From the NCBI GenBank assembly GCA_001574975.1, contig KQ965758.1, positions 66,763-130,762 of the forward strand: 64,000 nt of DNA. The letters are read 5' to 3'. Positions 1-12,249 of this stretch are shown here, in pieces; position 1 is the stretch's first letter; every line of letters begins with the position of its first letter. The notes beneath the pieces are model-generated. The model did no database searches. It was not told where the DNA came from and saw nothing but the letters and a program-made list of their open reading frames with translations. The DNA comes from Gonapodya prolifera JEL478. Taxonomy: Eukaryota; Monoblepharomycota; Monoblepharidomycetes; Monoblepharidales; Gonapodyaceae. The translations under genes were made by a program, and so were the position numbers.

Positions 1-1289
1 ACGATGAAGAGAGAGTCTCCACCAGGGGAAGAGTCAAATGAGATGAGGGCATTGTAGGAGAGGATGCCGTCGCGCCGTTCGAAGGGGCTGCTTTTGGCGC
101 TTCCGTCGTGATGACGATGGTTCTATCAGAAGGAATTTCCAAAATTCTCAGATGACCCATTCGCCATTGAATGAGTCGAGTACTCACGTAGTGGGAGGGG
201 GCTTCTTGTTTCGCCTTATGCGTATCACTATGAAGCCTGCATACAATTCCAACGATCAGACGGTGTGTCGACAGCACAAGACCAGGTTACGCTCACCAAT
301 CAGAAGACCAGCCACGGCAGCACCACCTGCAACACCACCAGCAATCGCGGTAACGTTTGGACCTGTGCCGCTCCCGCTCAACCCGGTGGGACAGTTTGCA
401 GCAGATTGGCGCCGTTCCAAATGGCGCAGACCCGCAGGAGGGTTCGCCAACGACGGGTCGTGCGACTCGGGGTAGGAGCGACGCGAGTTGCCGAGGCACG
501 ATCTCGTAGAGATACTGCAGGTGCGTCTGCAGGCGAGTTCGATGTTTCACTTGGGTGCCTGACGGACTTCAAAGCCACCATCATCCGCTTACCCGACTGG
601 GCACACGAGGCCACTTCCATCAGTGGGATCTGTCCCGCAACATTGAGATACCGTGGTGTCAATACAGCCTGCGCCGCATATGGTGGAAGAGTTTCCGCAG
701 TTTGCAGCACATGCTGTGCCGCCGTTGGTACACTTTTGGCTGGATTCGAATCCCGACAATCAATCACAAGTACAGTCTTTTTGGGGGCACATTTAACTCA
801 CTCAGAATTGCAATATGTGCCGGAAGCTCCGCAACAAATGGTGTTTTTCGGTGCACACGCGCTGCCACCTGTGAGACAATGTCAGGGAGGAGGGGCGAGT
901 GGAAACGGCAGCACAAACACACATAAATTGGGAAGATTCGGGTCCTTGCAGCTCAGACTCGCCGATGCCGTCGTTGTCGGCGAGGTTGGACAATCACGTC
1001 GTGCAAGTTGGATGTAAAAATCTCGTTCGAGGACGCCTTGCAACATCACAGAGCAGAACTGCTCAGCAAAAGTTCCACCAATCAAGTTCAGGAATAAAAT
1101 TTACCAGCTGGTCTCGACAATCCCGCTGGAGTGGCCCACATCCCTTCCTTGTTCGATGGAGAGGAGCGCACCAATCCTCCGACTTCGGTAAGTCAATAAA
1201 AACTCAGGTGAGATGCTTCACAGAAGTCTTGTTGATGTGCACCACTCACCCACGAAGGCCACAAGCAAAGTGAGAAGGGCCTTGGCCAT
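1..1289 (-). CDS. Cys-rich single-pass membrane protein, 3' end outside window
   Basis: I do not recognise the family, but the pieces fit a type I membrane protein. The first exon starts at 1289 with a hydrophobic leader (MAKALLTLLVAFVG) and a GTGAGT donor follows. Exons around 860-660 encode cysteine-dense segments with CC pairs (TICCGAS, CAANCGN, SQCCGTD). Around 330-390 lies one membrane helix (AIAGGVAGGAAVAGLLIG), then after an intron a basic stop-transfer stretch (IRIRRNKK) and a proline/serine/threonine-rich tail that runs off the left edge. The layout of secreted Cys-rich ectodomain, helix and short cytoplasmic tail is typical of fungal surface or wall-sensing proteins. Exon borders between about 1085 and 860 are unclear because no single frame stays open. 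The seven or so exons are inferred by eye. Function unknown. Confidence 0.55.
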
Positions 1290-1743
1290 TTCTTGGAAGT
1301 CTTGAAGCAAATCCCGTTTCGAGTGGCAAGAGCAGAAAACGGCGCTCCAATCCTTTCTTTATCTTTCCCCGCGTTCGAGAAAAGGTCCTGATGTGTGTCT
1401 GTTCTCCAACGAACTGTTCCCTCCTCCGAACAGAGAACACCCTGGCAAATATATAATTCCGCGATAATATAACTGGTTCACCCTGCATTTTCCAGCAACT
1501 GTAGCCATCAAGAAATTTCTTCTTCCTTTCAACTCCAGCTAATTCTGATTAGTGTAAACGATTCACGGGCCTGGCACTGCTGGCACTGGCATGGCGCATC
1601 AAGGTTCAGCTGAACTGTGGAGAATTGTGGAGAAAAAACGCGTAATTTAATTGTAAGTGATGGTGTTACTGTAAAGAAAGGAATGTGGGGCGAAGAAAGA
1701 GGTGAACTGAACTTCCTCCCAAAAGCAACAACCTTCAAATCAA
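1290..1743. promoter_or_regulatory. Divergent intergenic region between Cys-rich gene and PPWD1
   Basis: No coding signal was found. The two genes are transcribed away from each other, so this 450-bp gap should hold both promoters. No clear TATA box was identified. Confidence 0.35.
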
Positions 1744-4700
1744 ATGTCAACGCGACGCGAACGAAGCGACCCCAAGGATGCCGAGGAATTAGATGACACT
1801 CATGGAAACGGAAAGCTGTCCAGGTCGGGAGCTGATGCCTTTAATGGGGACGACCGTGTAGCGAAGAAGAGGAGAGTTGATAAGAGCGACGGAAGAGAAG
1901 CTACCACAACGGGTCACAACGGGACGCCAAAAGAAGATTCGGTGCATGCAAAATCGTCTCTACCTGGTGGAGGAGGCTCGAATGCCCAACAAGAGACAAA
2001 TGGTGAACCAAGGACAGACAATCGTGATTCGGGAAGAAATGGAAAGGAAGGAGAAAGAGCGGACGACGGCGATGACGAAGACGACATGGATATCGGGCCA
2101 GTGCTGACCAGCCCTGGTGAAGGCGAAGCTAGGAAAGCGAAGCGACGGAGAGGTGAGACTCACAAGCGATACTGAAAGGGATTCAGGATCTCGACACTCA
2201 AAAATTGGCAGTTCTCGCTTACGAAAAGCTATACGTGGACTCGTTACCCGACTCGGACATGTACGAACGTTCCCTAATGCATCGTGACATTGTGAACTTT
2301 GTCATCACTACCAAGTGAGTGCTGCCGCTCCGTGAGAGGGACCTCAATCGTAAGGCTTGGTGCCGAAGAGGGTTTTATCGGCTACCCCTAAGGATTGGCA
2401 ATACACTTTGATTGGCCGCAACGCGTGAACGCAATCTGAGGAACTCTTTTTTGACCTTTCCGTTTTGCTGATATCACATACATCTCCGAAGGAATGACTT
2501 CCTTCTTACCACATCGATTGACGGACACGTCAAGTTCTGGAAGAAAACCGCCAAGGGTATCGAGTTTGTGAAACACTTCCGAGCCCACTTGGGTGCCGTT
2601 GTTGGTATCACCGTGAGTCACGAGGGTTCGCTCGCGGCAACAATCGGCGCAGATGGAGCATGCAAAGTCTTCGATGTGGTGAACTTTGGTGAGCAATGTG
2701 TCAATGTTGCGATCGTGCCGATCGCGTGTTTTACATGATTCGCTTGTGACGACAGATATGATCAACATGCTCAAACTACCATTTCTTCCCCGCGCCGTGT
2801 GCTGGATGTACAAGAAAGGGGAGGCGCGGGCTCTTTTGGCGATGTACGTTCATGGCCTTGTTCAATTTTCGGTCAAATCACAAACGAACCCTTTGCCAGT
2901 TCTGACCGGTCATCATCCACAATCGCGTTTTACGATGGCCGAGGAATGGTTATCGGGAAAAATCCTGCTCCAGCTTCTACCGACGATAATGCCCCGGTTG
3001 TAACAGGTGCTGACATACCCCTGTTCACGAACAACACTCTCCACCGGCATCCTGTGTCTATTCTCGCTTATAATCCGAATGTACATGTTTGTGTTAGCGT
3101 CGACGAGCAGGGTATGGTTGAGTATTGGGTTCCTGATGAGCGCGAAGGCTTTCCTCAACCTCGGAAAGGTGTCGTTGGGTGGGAATTGAAGAGTGAAACG
3201 GATTTGTATGAGTTCAAAAAAGTGAGTGCGTCTCTTAAACTTTACGTTCGGGTGTCTCTTATAACCTAACATTCCCACTGAAAGACCAAGTCCCCACCAA
3301 CCACCCTCGCTTTCAGTCCCACATTTTCCCACTTTGCAACCTTGTCACCCTATGACCGTCACGTCCGTGTGTTTGACTTCTATTCTGCTCGCAAGATCCG
3401 AGAGTACGATGAAAGCATGGATGCTATTACAGAGATGCAAGTTGCCGGCACAGGGTTTTACAAATTGGATGAAATGGAGTTCGGACGGAGGACGGCAGTT
3501 GAGAAGGAGGTGACAGAAAAGGGTAATGGCCAGGGAGGATCGGGAAATGTCGGTGAGTATCCACCGTATTGGTTCTGTCGGATGGGTACTGATTGTATTC
3601 CACCACATTTGCCTTGACAGTCTTCGATGAGTCTGGAAACTTAATTCTATATGCAACTCTGTTGGGAATCAAGGTCGTCAATATACGGACGAACAAAGTT
3701 GTACGCGTTATTGGCAGAGGAGAAACAGTTCGGTTCTTGCATTTAGCATTGTATCAAGGGGCACCTAAGAAGAAAGGCATTGTCACTCTGGTAGGGAGCC
3801 TCAAGTCTTCCACTGTTTTTCAGTCATTTCATACCTAATTTCTCTCCAGGAAATGGCAGCATCTGATAATCCGGCCTTCAAGGAATCCGAAGCGCAGGAT
3901 CCCACAATTTTTGCAACGGCCTTCAAAAGGAATAGGTTTTACTTGTTCACTCGGCGAGAACCGGACGGGTAAGTTTCCGAGTCCCCCTGTTTCTTCCACT
4001 CTTTTGATTCAATATCAACACTTTACTTGATGCACATATACAGTGAGGAAGGCTCTTCTTCAACTGGTCGTGATGTTTTCAACGAGAAACCATCTCGGGA
4101 GGAGCAAACGGTCGCGCAGCTCTCGTCCCAAGCCGCAAAAGCCTCGCTGGGGACGAGCGCAATCATTCGCACCACATTGGGTGACGTTCATTTGCGATTG
4201 TTCCCAGAGTATGCCCCGAAGGCCGTGGAGAACTTCTCTGGGCTTGCTCGCAAAGGCTACTATGATGGCCTCAAGTTCCACCGAGTCATCAAAGGATTCA
4301 TGCTGCAGACTGGTGACCCTAATGGAGATGGGACTGGAGGCGAAAGTCTTTGGGGCGGTGAATTCGAGGATGAATTTAACAAAGCGGTGAAGCACGATAG
4401 GCCATACACCGTGAGTATGGCGAATGCAGGTGCCAACACAAACGGATCGCAGGTGAGTCTCCCCCTCTTCACCATGCTGAGTTTGGATCATTTACGACCC
4501 ATCCGTATGCGGAACCATAGTTCTTCATCACAGTGGTTCCCACGGTTAGTTCAAATTTTGGTTATTTCCAACACGAACTTTGAAATGATCTCGTACATTC
4601 TATCTCACAGCCTTGGCTGGATAACAAACACACCATCTTCGGTCGCGCCACTGCAGGCATGGACGTTATCCACAAAATAGAAAACGTCAAGACAGATAAG

Positions 4701-4751
4701 CATGACAAACCGTGGGATGACATCAAAATTTTGAATGTCGAAGTACGATAG
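1744..4751 (+). CDS. PPWD1: WD40-repeat peptidyl-prolyl cis-trans isomerase (PPWD1-type cyclophilin)
   Basis: A nuclear cyclophilin with an N-terminal WD40 propeller. Homologues associate with late spliceosomes and isomerise X-Pro bonds. About ten exons can be joined. Exon 1 (from 1744) is a polar, low-complexity head with basic and acidic runs. WD40 exons follow ([20 protein letters not shown], then [17 protein letters not shown], then [13 protein letters not shown]-like text near 3340-3400). The cyclophilin domain occupies about 4140-4751. It shows [15 protein letters not shown] (catalytic Arg and Phe), GDGTGG, NGSQFFI across an intron, and [11 protein letters not shown], which keeps the tryptophan bound by cyclosporin. 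The C-terminus, [14 protein letters not shown], is typical. The stop TAG is at 4749-4751, only 40 bp from the end of convergent CDC45. The family is known; exact splice sites are inferred. Confidence 0.9.
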
Positions 4752-4791
4752 TTAAAATGTATTGTAAATAAGCAATTGGTATCACTACATG

Positions 4792-7700
4792 TTATGTGGA
4801 AATCCTCTGGCGCTGCAACTGCTCCAACAGTCGTGAAAAGTCTTCTCGCTTCACTTCGACAACGTGGGCCTCGAAAAAATCTTGTTTGAATATTGCGTTG
4901 GCATTAGAAGCTGCTTCTTGAAACGCCAGGCCGAACGGGCTATGCCATGGCGTATAAACATTAGATGGTGCATTAAAAGTCATTCATTACTCACTTCTTT
5001 CCCTTGCTTGGGAAACCGCAAACAAGGTATGAGTCAGATTCGGTATTGAAAGCAGCGATGACAAAGGGAAGGTCGGTCTTATGTCGACTCCACTCCTAAG
5101 GAAGAGATTAAGTATCTCTCTGGGAATCTCGAGTCACTCGATGTTTTTCTCACCTTGAGCGACATCAATAACATGTTTCCCAAGCTCTCTAGCCAGCTTG
5201 GATTTCTTCCAAACAGGGCGTAATCTGCCTGCCCAATTCTCCCCGATCCACCCACATTGGTTCCAGAGAGAAGTCCCGCGGATGCTTGATTCGCGCGCCC
5301 AAGTACAGCGAGGCGGAAGTTTCGCATCGTCTTGAGTGCGTTTTTGTCAAGCAGCGTTGTGGCAGCACGGACCGTGGCAGTTTGGAGGTGGCGTGCGATG
5401 AGGATCCCTTGGCGCAGAATATCGACGCTACAAATTCCAAGTCGATTGTGATTCTCTGAGCTTTGATAAGGCGAAACTCACTTTGACAGTGCATCGAAGG
5501 CCGCGAAAAAGTTTTCCATCCACTCCCCGCAATTGTCTCCACCTTCACCAGTCCCTTTGGCGCCTCTTCCTACAAACGTCTCCTCCCTTCTCACCACACC
5601 TTCCATCCCGGTCTCTTTCCCAGTTCCTACTCCAACATTTTGAGCCTCAATATCTCTCCAGCTTTTTGCTTCTCCCCGCGCTGCTGCTCCCGCTTCATCT
5701 TCCACAATACCACTTTGGACCCTTTGCTCTACAACAACGTCACCCCTTTCGTTCCGGCGAGCCCAACCCTTTCCGCCATCTAAGAGAGCATCCAAAGCCA
5801 TCGCGGCGTCCGCCGCTGACAGCGTCGCCTTGTGACCTCTTGTTCCAAAACGTCGGGCGAACGACGGGTAGAGAAGATCGTCAAGACCAAAATCGCGCGC
5901 GGTTGGTGGAAGGGAAGACGTAAGCTTTGATTTGAGATTTGGTGACATTGATGTGGTGGGTTGACGAACTTCGGAAAGCGAAAACCTAACGACAGAGCAA
6001 GCATAGAATCAACTGCGCGCCATGCAATCCGACAACCAGAAACGCACCCCATCTTTGCGAGCATTTGACTCATCCTCCGCCTCCCCTTCACATTCCACAA
6101 TCCCAATTTCACCGCAACGTACTCCGAATGTGCCATACTGTCGAAAAGGTTCCAGTGCCGCCAGAGACAAAAACGAAACTCGTCAGTTCGCACGAGACCT
6201 GCACCCGTTCCTCCAAGAGACGGGCGATCCAATCCAGTTCCCGCACCAGCTCCAGTGGTCGGTCCACCCATGGAGGGAATGTTGAGGGGTGCGGCCAGGC
6301 CGGTCCACTTGGTCCTCATGGCATGCTCGTATGAGCGCGGTGAGACGCGGTGATGAAGGAGGAGATGAGTAAGGCCAACAAGTGCGAGCCTAAGGCAAAG
6401 GCCACGATGGATATCAACATTCAGATCCCCCCAAAAGAGTTCCTCGGCTCACCAGAGTTCGTCATTCCCGCCCCGTCCCACTCCCCAAACCATGTCACAC
6501 CATAGTGCTGCCACACTCCCCGAGTGCCATGTTCCAGCCGTGTAATAGGACGCTAAAATGTCTCGCAGTCTTGCACGCTCTCGTCGCCGTGCAGCACGAG
6601 ATAGACGTGGTGCAGGTGGGGTGGAGTGACGTGGCCGCTTAGAGGGGGAGCTTTGTGAGTCTCGTCGACGTTTTCGTGAGGGAGACTGCGGGGTCTGATC
6701 AGCTGAAAATAAACACAGTGTCGCATCATATCAAACTCACCGTGTGAGGCGCATCTGGATCTCCTTCATTTTCCTTGTTCTCATCCCCCGCCTCCTCGTC
6801 TTCTGCATCTCCCAGTCTGCCATTCACACCCTCTGCCCCGTCCTCGTCGTCTTGCAGAGCACGCCGCGCCTCGTCATCCTCCGCTTCTCCATCAAGAGCA
6901 GTGCGCCTTTCATGGTTATCATCGTCACCACGCTCTGAATCAGAGTCTGCATCCGAGTCCGAGTCACCACCATGGTCGTACTGGAAGGTTGCTGTGTTCC
7001 AGAAAGCACAATAAACAGCAGATAAAAACCTCTTACCTCAAGTTTTGCATATGCTTCACGAATCTCGACCATTTCCGCCGATTCGAAGTCTTCCTCGACA
7101 AACACCACCACCTTGGTGAGCCCGCAAGCGATAGTTCCATTCGGGGATGTCGAAAACAGGACCAAATAGATAAAAAAACAACCCTACTGCATCTTGTTGC
7201 GGTATGTACCCACCTGCTCTTCTCCCCACAAATTTCTCAGGTTGCAAGGCCTATGGGTATCCACCACGTATACCCGGGTATCTGGGTGTGGGAGGTCAAA
7301 AATCTCCGCGGAAGCCACGAGCGAGCCGCAGTTAATGAGGATAATTGATCGAAGCTAAAGAGTGGCCTTGATTAATTAGTTTTCAAGTATGTTTAAAAGA
7401 CGCCGCTCACATCGTCCTTTCCCGCGACTCTTGACTCGTTGGCCGACGATAGATCCGTATAAGATGAAACAGGAATCACCGTGTGCCTAATATTGTCGGC
7501 TGAGAGGAGAGACTTGGTTCGTGTTTGAGGTGGCGAAACAGTTAGGGTTCAGATTCTTCAACATTGCTGGCGCAACCCGATTAGTCGCCCCTCGAATCCC
7601 TCCCATCTCGAATCAAGCATCGTTATCCGCGCGATTGCGCCACCCTGCTCTCGATCGGGCCACGAATCGCCGAAAAACGGGCACCTTTCACAATCACTCT

Positions 7701-7945
7701 CTAACCCTTGCCAACTCCCACAACCACGGATCCAGCCCGACCAATCATCATATCAGGCCAACAAGCGCCCGATTTACATCTATGCGCTTCGATTGAGCCA
7801 CACTCACGACGACAATCTTGCAAGCGCATACGGCGTCGACGTCGTTTGACGCAAATATGAGTGCGGGGGCGGCATCGGGCGCGGATCCATGGCGCCGAAT
7901 GTCCGCATAGACCCGTTCGAACTGTGCGGCTGTGAAAACCGGCAT
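4792..7945 (-). CDS. CDC45: DNA replication initiation factor CDC45
   Basis: CDC45 is the CMG-helicase subunit that binds MCM2-7 and GINS at replication origins. The start ATG at 7945 opens MPVFTAAQFERVYADIRR, and successive exons follow the family order: a DHH-like core (LIFASNDVDAVCACKI, TVIPVSSYTDL, IILINCG, VYVVDTHRPCNLRNLW), an acidic Asp/Glu-rich linker near 6790-6980, a basic patch near 6620-6700, then ILASYYTAGTWHSGS, LALVGLTHLLL, TDEFRFCLWRHWNLFDSM and the C-terminal FGLAFQEAASNA. The stop TAA is at 4792-4794. Introns are short, with GTGAGC/GTAAGA donors. The acidic and basic linkers correspond to the disordered insert known in CDC45. There is one probable unresolved exon edge around 7150-7220. 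The gene converges on PPWD1 with a 40-bp gap. Confidence 0.92.
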
Positions 7946-8272
7946 GCTGAGAAACGCAGTTGATGTCCCAAAATGTTCGCTCCTTTGGTCATCGATGCAG
8001 GATGCACGGTGCCCTTGCCTTTCGCTTCGCATCCCTTCCCGAACGAGAAAACGGTTTAGTTCTTCTTTATTTATCATTAATTTCTACGAGTTTGCATTAT
8101 TTCTATCTTTTTATGCTTGGTAATATTATAATGTGATTGTCAAGCACGGATGCATGTAATGTGCCATTTGTTGCAGTTGCATCCACGATAGAATCAGGTG
8201 AGTGCCACGACGCTCAAGGTCAATAGATTGAAGACCGCCCAGACGCCGGCAGCTCCGGCTGCGGGACACTAC
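7946..8272. promoter_or_regulatory. CDC45 upstream region
   Basis: About 330 bp lie between the CDC45 start and the bZIP gene end, with both genes on the minus strand. It holds an AT-rich tract near 8055-8160 and no coding signal, so it probably contains the CDC45 promoter and the bZIP 3' end signals. Confidence 0.3.
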
Positions 8273-9571
8273 TCATCGGTCCTCCCGAAGGGTGCTCATG
8301 GGTGCCAGGGTGACGAACGGTTGTCCATTGATTTCCGAATACTTGGTGTCCGGGACTGCCCTGTTCTGGGCAAGCATGTCCCATCGCGGCGGAGGTGTGG
8401 GCCATACTCCTTTGGGGTAGGGCTCCAAAGACCCATTCATAGCGTACCCTGTGCGGGATGGCTCCGAATAGTTTAGGTTGCTAGGTGGCATTGCCGAGGG
8501 GGGATATGACATGCGAGGTAAATCAGGGCGTGCGATGGGTGGCGCTCCCGAGGCGGAGTAGTTGTACGGATCTGGAGGACCCATTGGAGACGGCGCACAG
8601 TACATGTTGGGCAGGGATCTCGAAAAGGGGTGGCCGCCTCCGTGCTCTTGTGCATAGGCTGAGGGAAAAGGTAGCGCGCTGTTCATGGAGTTTGGCCGAC
8701 TTGCAGTTGCAAGCAGAGGAGGAGGGAGTGTTTGGGATATGTCCGGCGGTGGAAGAACCGACTGAGAGTCTGCGGGGAAAAATTTTCGGTGCTCGTCTGG
8801 TAGGGGGAGTTGGGGAGTGGGAGTTCGCATCTGATCGTCGTTGGGAAAGCTGCTGGAACAGGACGCCCCCGACGTGGATGTCGTGGGTGATGGTTGAGGA
8901 AGGTTTGGAGGAAGGGTGGGAGAAAGTCCCAGGCGGGTTCGGAGCATCTCATTTTCGTGTCTGAGGTACGAATAAAGAAAGGATAAGTGGGGAGTGTGCC
9001 AAATACAATGAGAGCACACTTCATGTAAGCATTAGAGTGCAGCTCTTCTCCATGTTTGATGTCCGACTTCATTTCATTATCCATATTGCCAGAGACTACT
9101 CACTGGAGGACATCAAATTCCGCAGCGAGCCTCTGATATCTCTCCTCGGATTGACGCAGACTGTTTTCCAAGTCCCTCACGTATCTATCCTTCCGATCTG
9201 CCGTTTCAAGTAATTGTGGATACGAATGGTTCAATGGCGCGTTTGGGGGAGAATCGAACGAACCATACATACCACGAAAAGCCTGACGTATCCGGATGTA
9301 CCCAAATGAATGTACAGAGGGCAAACCGACAGGTATGTTAGCGTCCTTGGCCTGGACCGCAGGTCGCAGGAAGACGATGCGACACATCCAAAACACTCGC
9401 CTTCTGAGCAGCTCTGTTTTGAGCCTTCCGCTTCGCTTCGCGATCGTCATCCATGATGTGGTCTGCAGTCCCTGACCGTGTGGGGCGTGCGCCCCTTCTC
9501 GCTGAGTGCGTGCTCTCCCGTTCAGAGTCGTACAGGGAGGTGTCGTCGAGACCCGCAGAATTGCGTATCAT
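8273..9571 (-). CDS. bZIP transcription factor, Pap1/YAP type, with a 10-nt microexon
   Basis: A DNA-binding basic leucine zipper protein. The basic region is assembled from three exons. The first ends at 9401 with AKRKAQNRAAQK. A 10-nt microexon at 9273-9282 adds AFR plus one base. The third, starting at 9197, adds RKDRYVRDLE. Together they give the fungal YAP signature QNRAAQKAFRDRK. The zipper continues as LENSLRQ, YQRLAAEF, DVLQ, then after an intron HENEMLRTRL. A Pro/Ser-rich tail rich in PPS and PNS follows to the stop at 8273-8275. Intron 1 (9283-9400) begins GC, not GT (GCGAGT), and ends CAG; intron 2 (9198-9272) begins GTATGT. I chose the ATG at 9571 (MIRNSAGLDD), but an in-frame ATG further upstream exists. 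I do not see the cysteine-rich domains of oxidative-stress Pap1/Yap1. Confidence 0.85.
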
Positions 9572-10373
9572 CTGCAGCGGCGGTAGGACGTGGTAGCGGG
9601 AGAAAGGCCGCTCGAAGGGGAGGGGAAGGGGAGGGCGCGGTGCGACTGAAATGGTTGGCGGCACCTCGAAGTGCAAGACGATGATGGTGGTATGAAACCC
9701 TAGATGATGTTGCGACGTGGTCTTGAGTTTGAATTTCCTGGGTGCATGACAAACTGGACGACTTAATCCGGCCCAGGCCTGAGAAGGGAAGGGCCACTGA
9801 AGGGCCCAAGGACGAACCAATGTGGAGAATCTTACAAACCATTGTTTGCGGGCGCGCGCGCTGCAGTTGTTTTCTTAGATGCTCTTGTAGCTGGAATCAC
9901 TTCTGGGTCTGAAGAGTGTTTACAGGAGATGCAGGTATTATCCGGAGTATTACCCGCAGATCATCTACTCGACGTCGGTACCCAAGGGAATAGGCTACGT
10001 GTGGACGCACTTCTGCTGGTTGAGTGCAGAGTGTTGCAGAAGTGCAGCGGCTGCGCGTTGGCGGGCGGCAGGCGGAAGATGAGCGGGTACTGCGGTCACG
10101 TCCCGAGTGCGTCATCGTGGGAACGAGACACGTGCGTCTTCCGCTGTGACGACATATCGGAACATTCCCCAGTCAACGCGAATAGCTCCTCCAGACACAT
10201 ACGATTCTCAGAGACGGTTGGGATCGATGGAGCTGTCGGTTTGTGTACTACTAGTCCGGGACTTGCACAAAACAACGATTTTTCCGGTCCTCCCGTTTGC
10301 TGTGTCCGCATCTTTTTGTGGTCAGAGAGCTCCACCGTTGCCTGACTCCTCGAGCTGCGCATCCATCAACGGA
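9572..10373. promoter_or_regulatory. Divergent intergenic region, no gene seen
   Basis: This 800-bp gap between the minus-strand bZIP gene and the plus-strand DUF1992 gene has only overlapping, GC-biased shadow frames. It should hold both promoters and 5' leaders. Part of 10100-10373 could belong to the coding start of the downstream gene, because that frame is open from 10107. Confidence 0.3.
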
Positions 10374-12199
10374 ATGCGAGCTCGAATAACACCAGTTTTC
10401 CGCGGAACGACGACTGAATCGTGCGCCACTCCTTGGGAGATTGACATTGATCACAGGCGATTCCACTTTTGGGCCTTCTGGTGCAAAACCTCGGAGCCGA
10501 CCAAGGAACCTCCACTCGTGGAGGGCGAAATCGTGCTGGAAGATGAGAAGCCGGCCGATAACGGAATGACCGTGAAGCATGCCACATCGATGGAAAGCCC
10601 GGTCATCCCCGCGATTCGAAATCATCAGCTCTTTGTTGCTGAACAGGTTCGCGATCACTTGTTCACCTTATCACCTTATTTTCATCGTCCGTCATTCCAC
10701 GCGACCATTTCTTGTCTAGAATATGATGAAAATGATGAAGCTCGTTCATGAGTTCCCACAACTTCGCACAATTGCAGCTGATGCGGTATCAAAGGCATCG
10801 ACCAACACCGCACGAGTTCCACCGCCCCACAAGAAGCTAGCAGCTTCAGCCGAGGGTATTATTCCCAGTGAATTGGACGACGAAGGAAAGCCGCTCATTA
10901 CCGAGGTGAGCCAACTTACGTTCGCCGTCAATGTGGGCGACTATAGCGTGCCAAACCATCAGGGCCAATTGCGTTCCTTTCTTATTCGCGACCACCAAAC
11001 CACACGCCCGGACGCGAAACGCAACCCCCTCATGACCTCGTCTGTTCCCGTTATTTCCCGCCAACGACTCTCGGACAACCTCGGGTGGGTGCCAGGAGGG
11101 CGCAACGCACGAGACAAAGAAGGGATCAAAGTCCGGATTGCGCAAGCGAAGGAAGACGCCGTGAGTGCACTGGAGAGGTCGCTCACCCGTCAGCACTGTC
11201 GAAATTGAAGAGCGCGCGTGGTGCAGGAACTCTACCGAGCCCCGACGGACCAATTGTGGCAGGAGTATTGGACCGTCCGCCCTTCCTCGGCGACAGGGTG
11301 GCAAGGAATTGTCGAGGAACGTATTGAACAGGCTCGTCGCGCTGGGCAGTTCGATGATATAAAGGTACGTGCGATGTCTAGTGGTTTTGTCGCCCTTGCA
11401 GTAACAGTCAGGACAGGGTAGAGGACGACCTATCGAGGAGTCTGCAGACAGTAACAACCCATTTCTCGACCGTACGGAATACTTCTTGAATAAGGTAAAG
11501 CTTCGACGGTATCATTGTCATGCTGCCGGATTCACTCGACGAAACCTGCTCTAGGCCATCAAAACGCAGGGCAACAAACCTTACTTTGTTGAAACGTCCA
11601 AAGACATTGACGAGGAAATACGATTGTTTCGGAAAGAGGTGCGGATGTTGCTTTCTTTCCAACCGCGCCAACATTGTAGTCAACAACCACGGCCAAGATG
11701 CGCCTTATGTACGAGCGTGCCCTGCGACCCCCACCCCCTCCGCGCCCCACGAGTACATCTTCCTGGTTGTTCCGTTCTTCGTCCCTGCCTCCACCTATGC
11801 CAGCTCCTGTTCTCCCGTCTGCAAGTCCCGAGTCTATTCCAGCAACTTATACCAAGCGAGCAACCCCTCACGCTACTGCACGTGTAAAAGAAATCAACGA
11901 GTGAGTGCATCCTGTTGGTCTCCCTTTCAGCTGACTAAAGGAAACCTTCCGTGGTTCCTTGTCTTGGTGTTTGCGCAGCCGGATCCGGTGAGTAAACAAT
12001 TACGCTGTATGCGTGTCTTTGTCGCGTTCTAACTGAAAACCACTTTTGCAGCAGCTACAATATGTACATCCCACGTGGGATACCTCAAAAGATACCGCTC
12101 GTTGTGAAGATGGAGGTCGAGCGAGGCGCTGGGCTGCATAAAACAGAGAAGGCAGACATACGAATCATGGGGTACAATGGTATCGCATTCAGTACATAA
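10374..12199 (+). CDS. DUF1992 (DNAJC28-like) protein, probably mitochondrial
   Basis: The conserved block is the domain shared with human DNAJC28, here without a J domain, as in other fungi. Key pieces are WQGIVEERIEQARRAGQFDD, then after introns GRGRPIEESADSNNPF, LDRTEYFLNK, KPYFVETSKDIDEEIRLF, MRLMYERAL and the closing KEINE, which joins SYNMYIPRGIPQKIPLVVK in the last exon. The stop TAA is at 12197-12199. About seven exons are needed. The N-terminus (MRARITPVFRGTTTE) is basic and hydroxylated, in keeping with a mitochondrial presequence, but the start is uncertain and the frame is open upstream to 10107. The biochemical role of the family is poorly defined; human DNAJC28 has been linked to Golgi trafficking. 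Identity is secure only at the domain level. Confidence 0.75.
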
Positions 12200-12249
12200 A
12201 CAACACATTAGGACGAGACATCAGTTAGTTCTCCACTACCATTATACCA

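Noticed and set aside
735-760. GATTCGAATCC resembling a tRNA B box
   Set aside because: No A box at the right distance and no cloverleaf can be folded. It lies in an intron of the Cys-rich gene.
1246-1488. Minus-strand frame starting at 1488
   Set aside because: A better start with a signal peptide lies at 1289 in another frame, followed at once by a GTGAGT donor.
5483-6334. Plus-strand frames within CDC45
   Set aside because: Antisense to conserved CDC45 exons; Pro/Ser/Arg-rich shadow composition.
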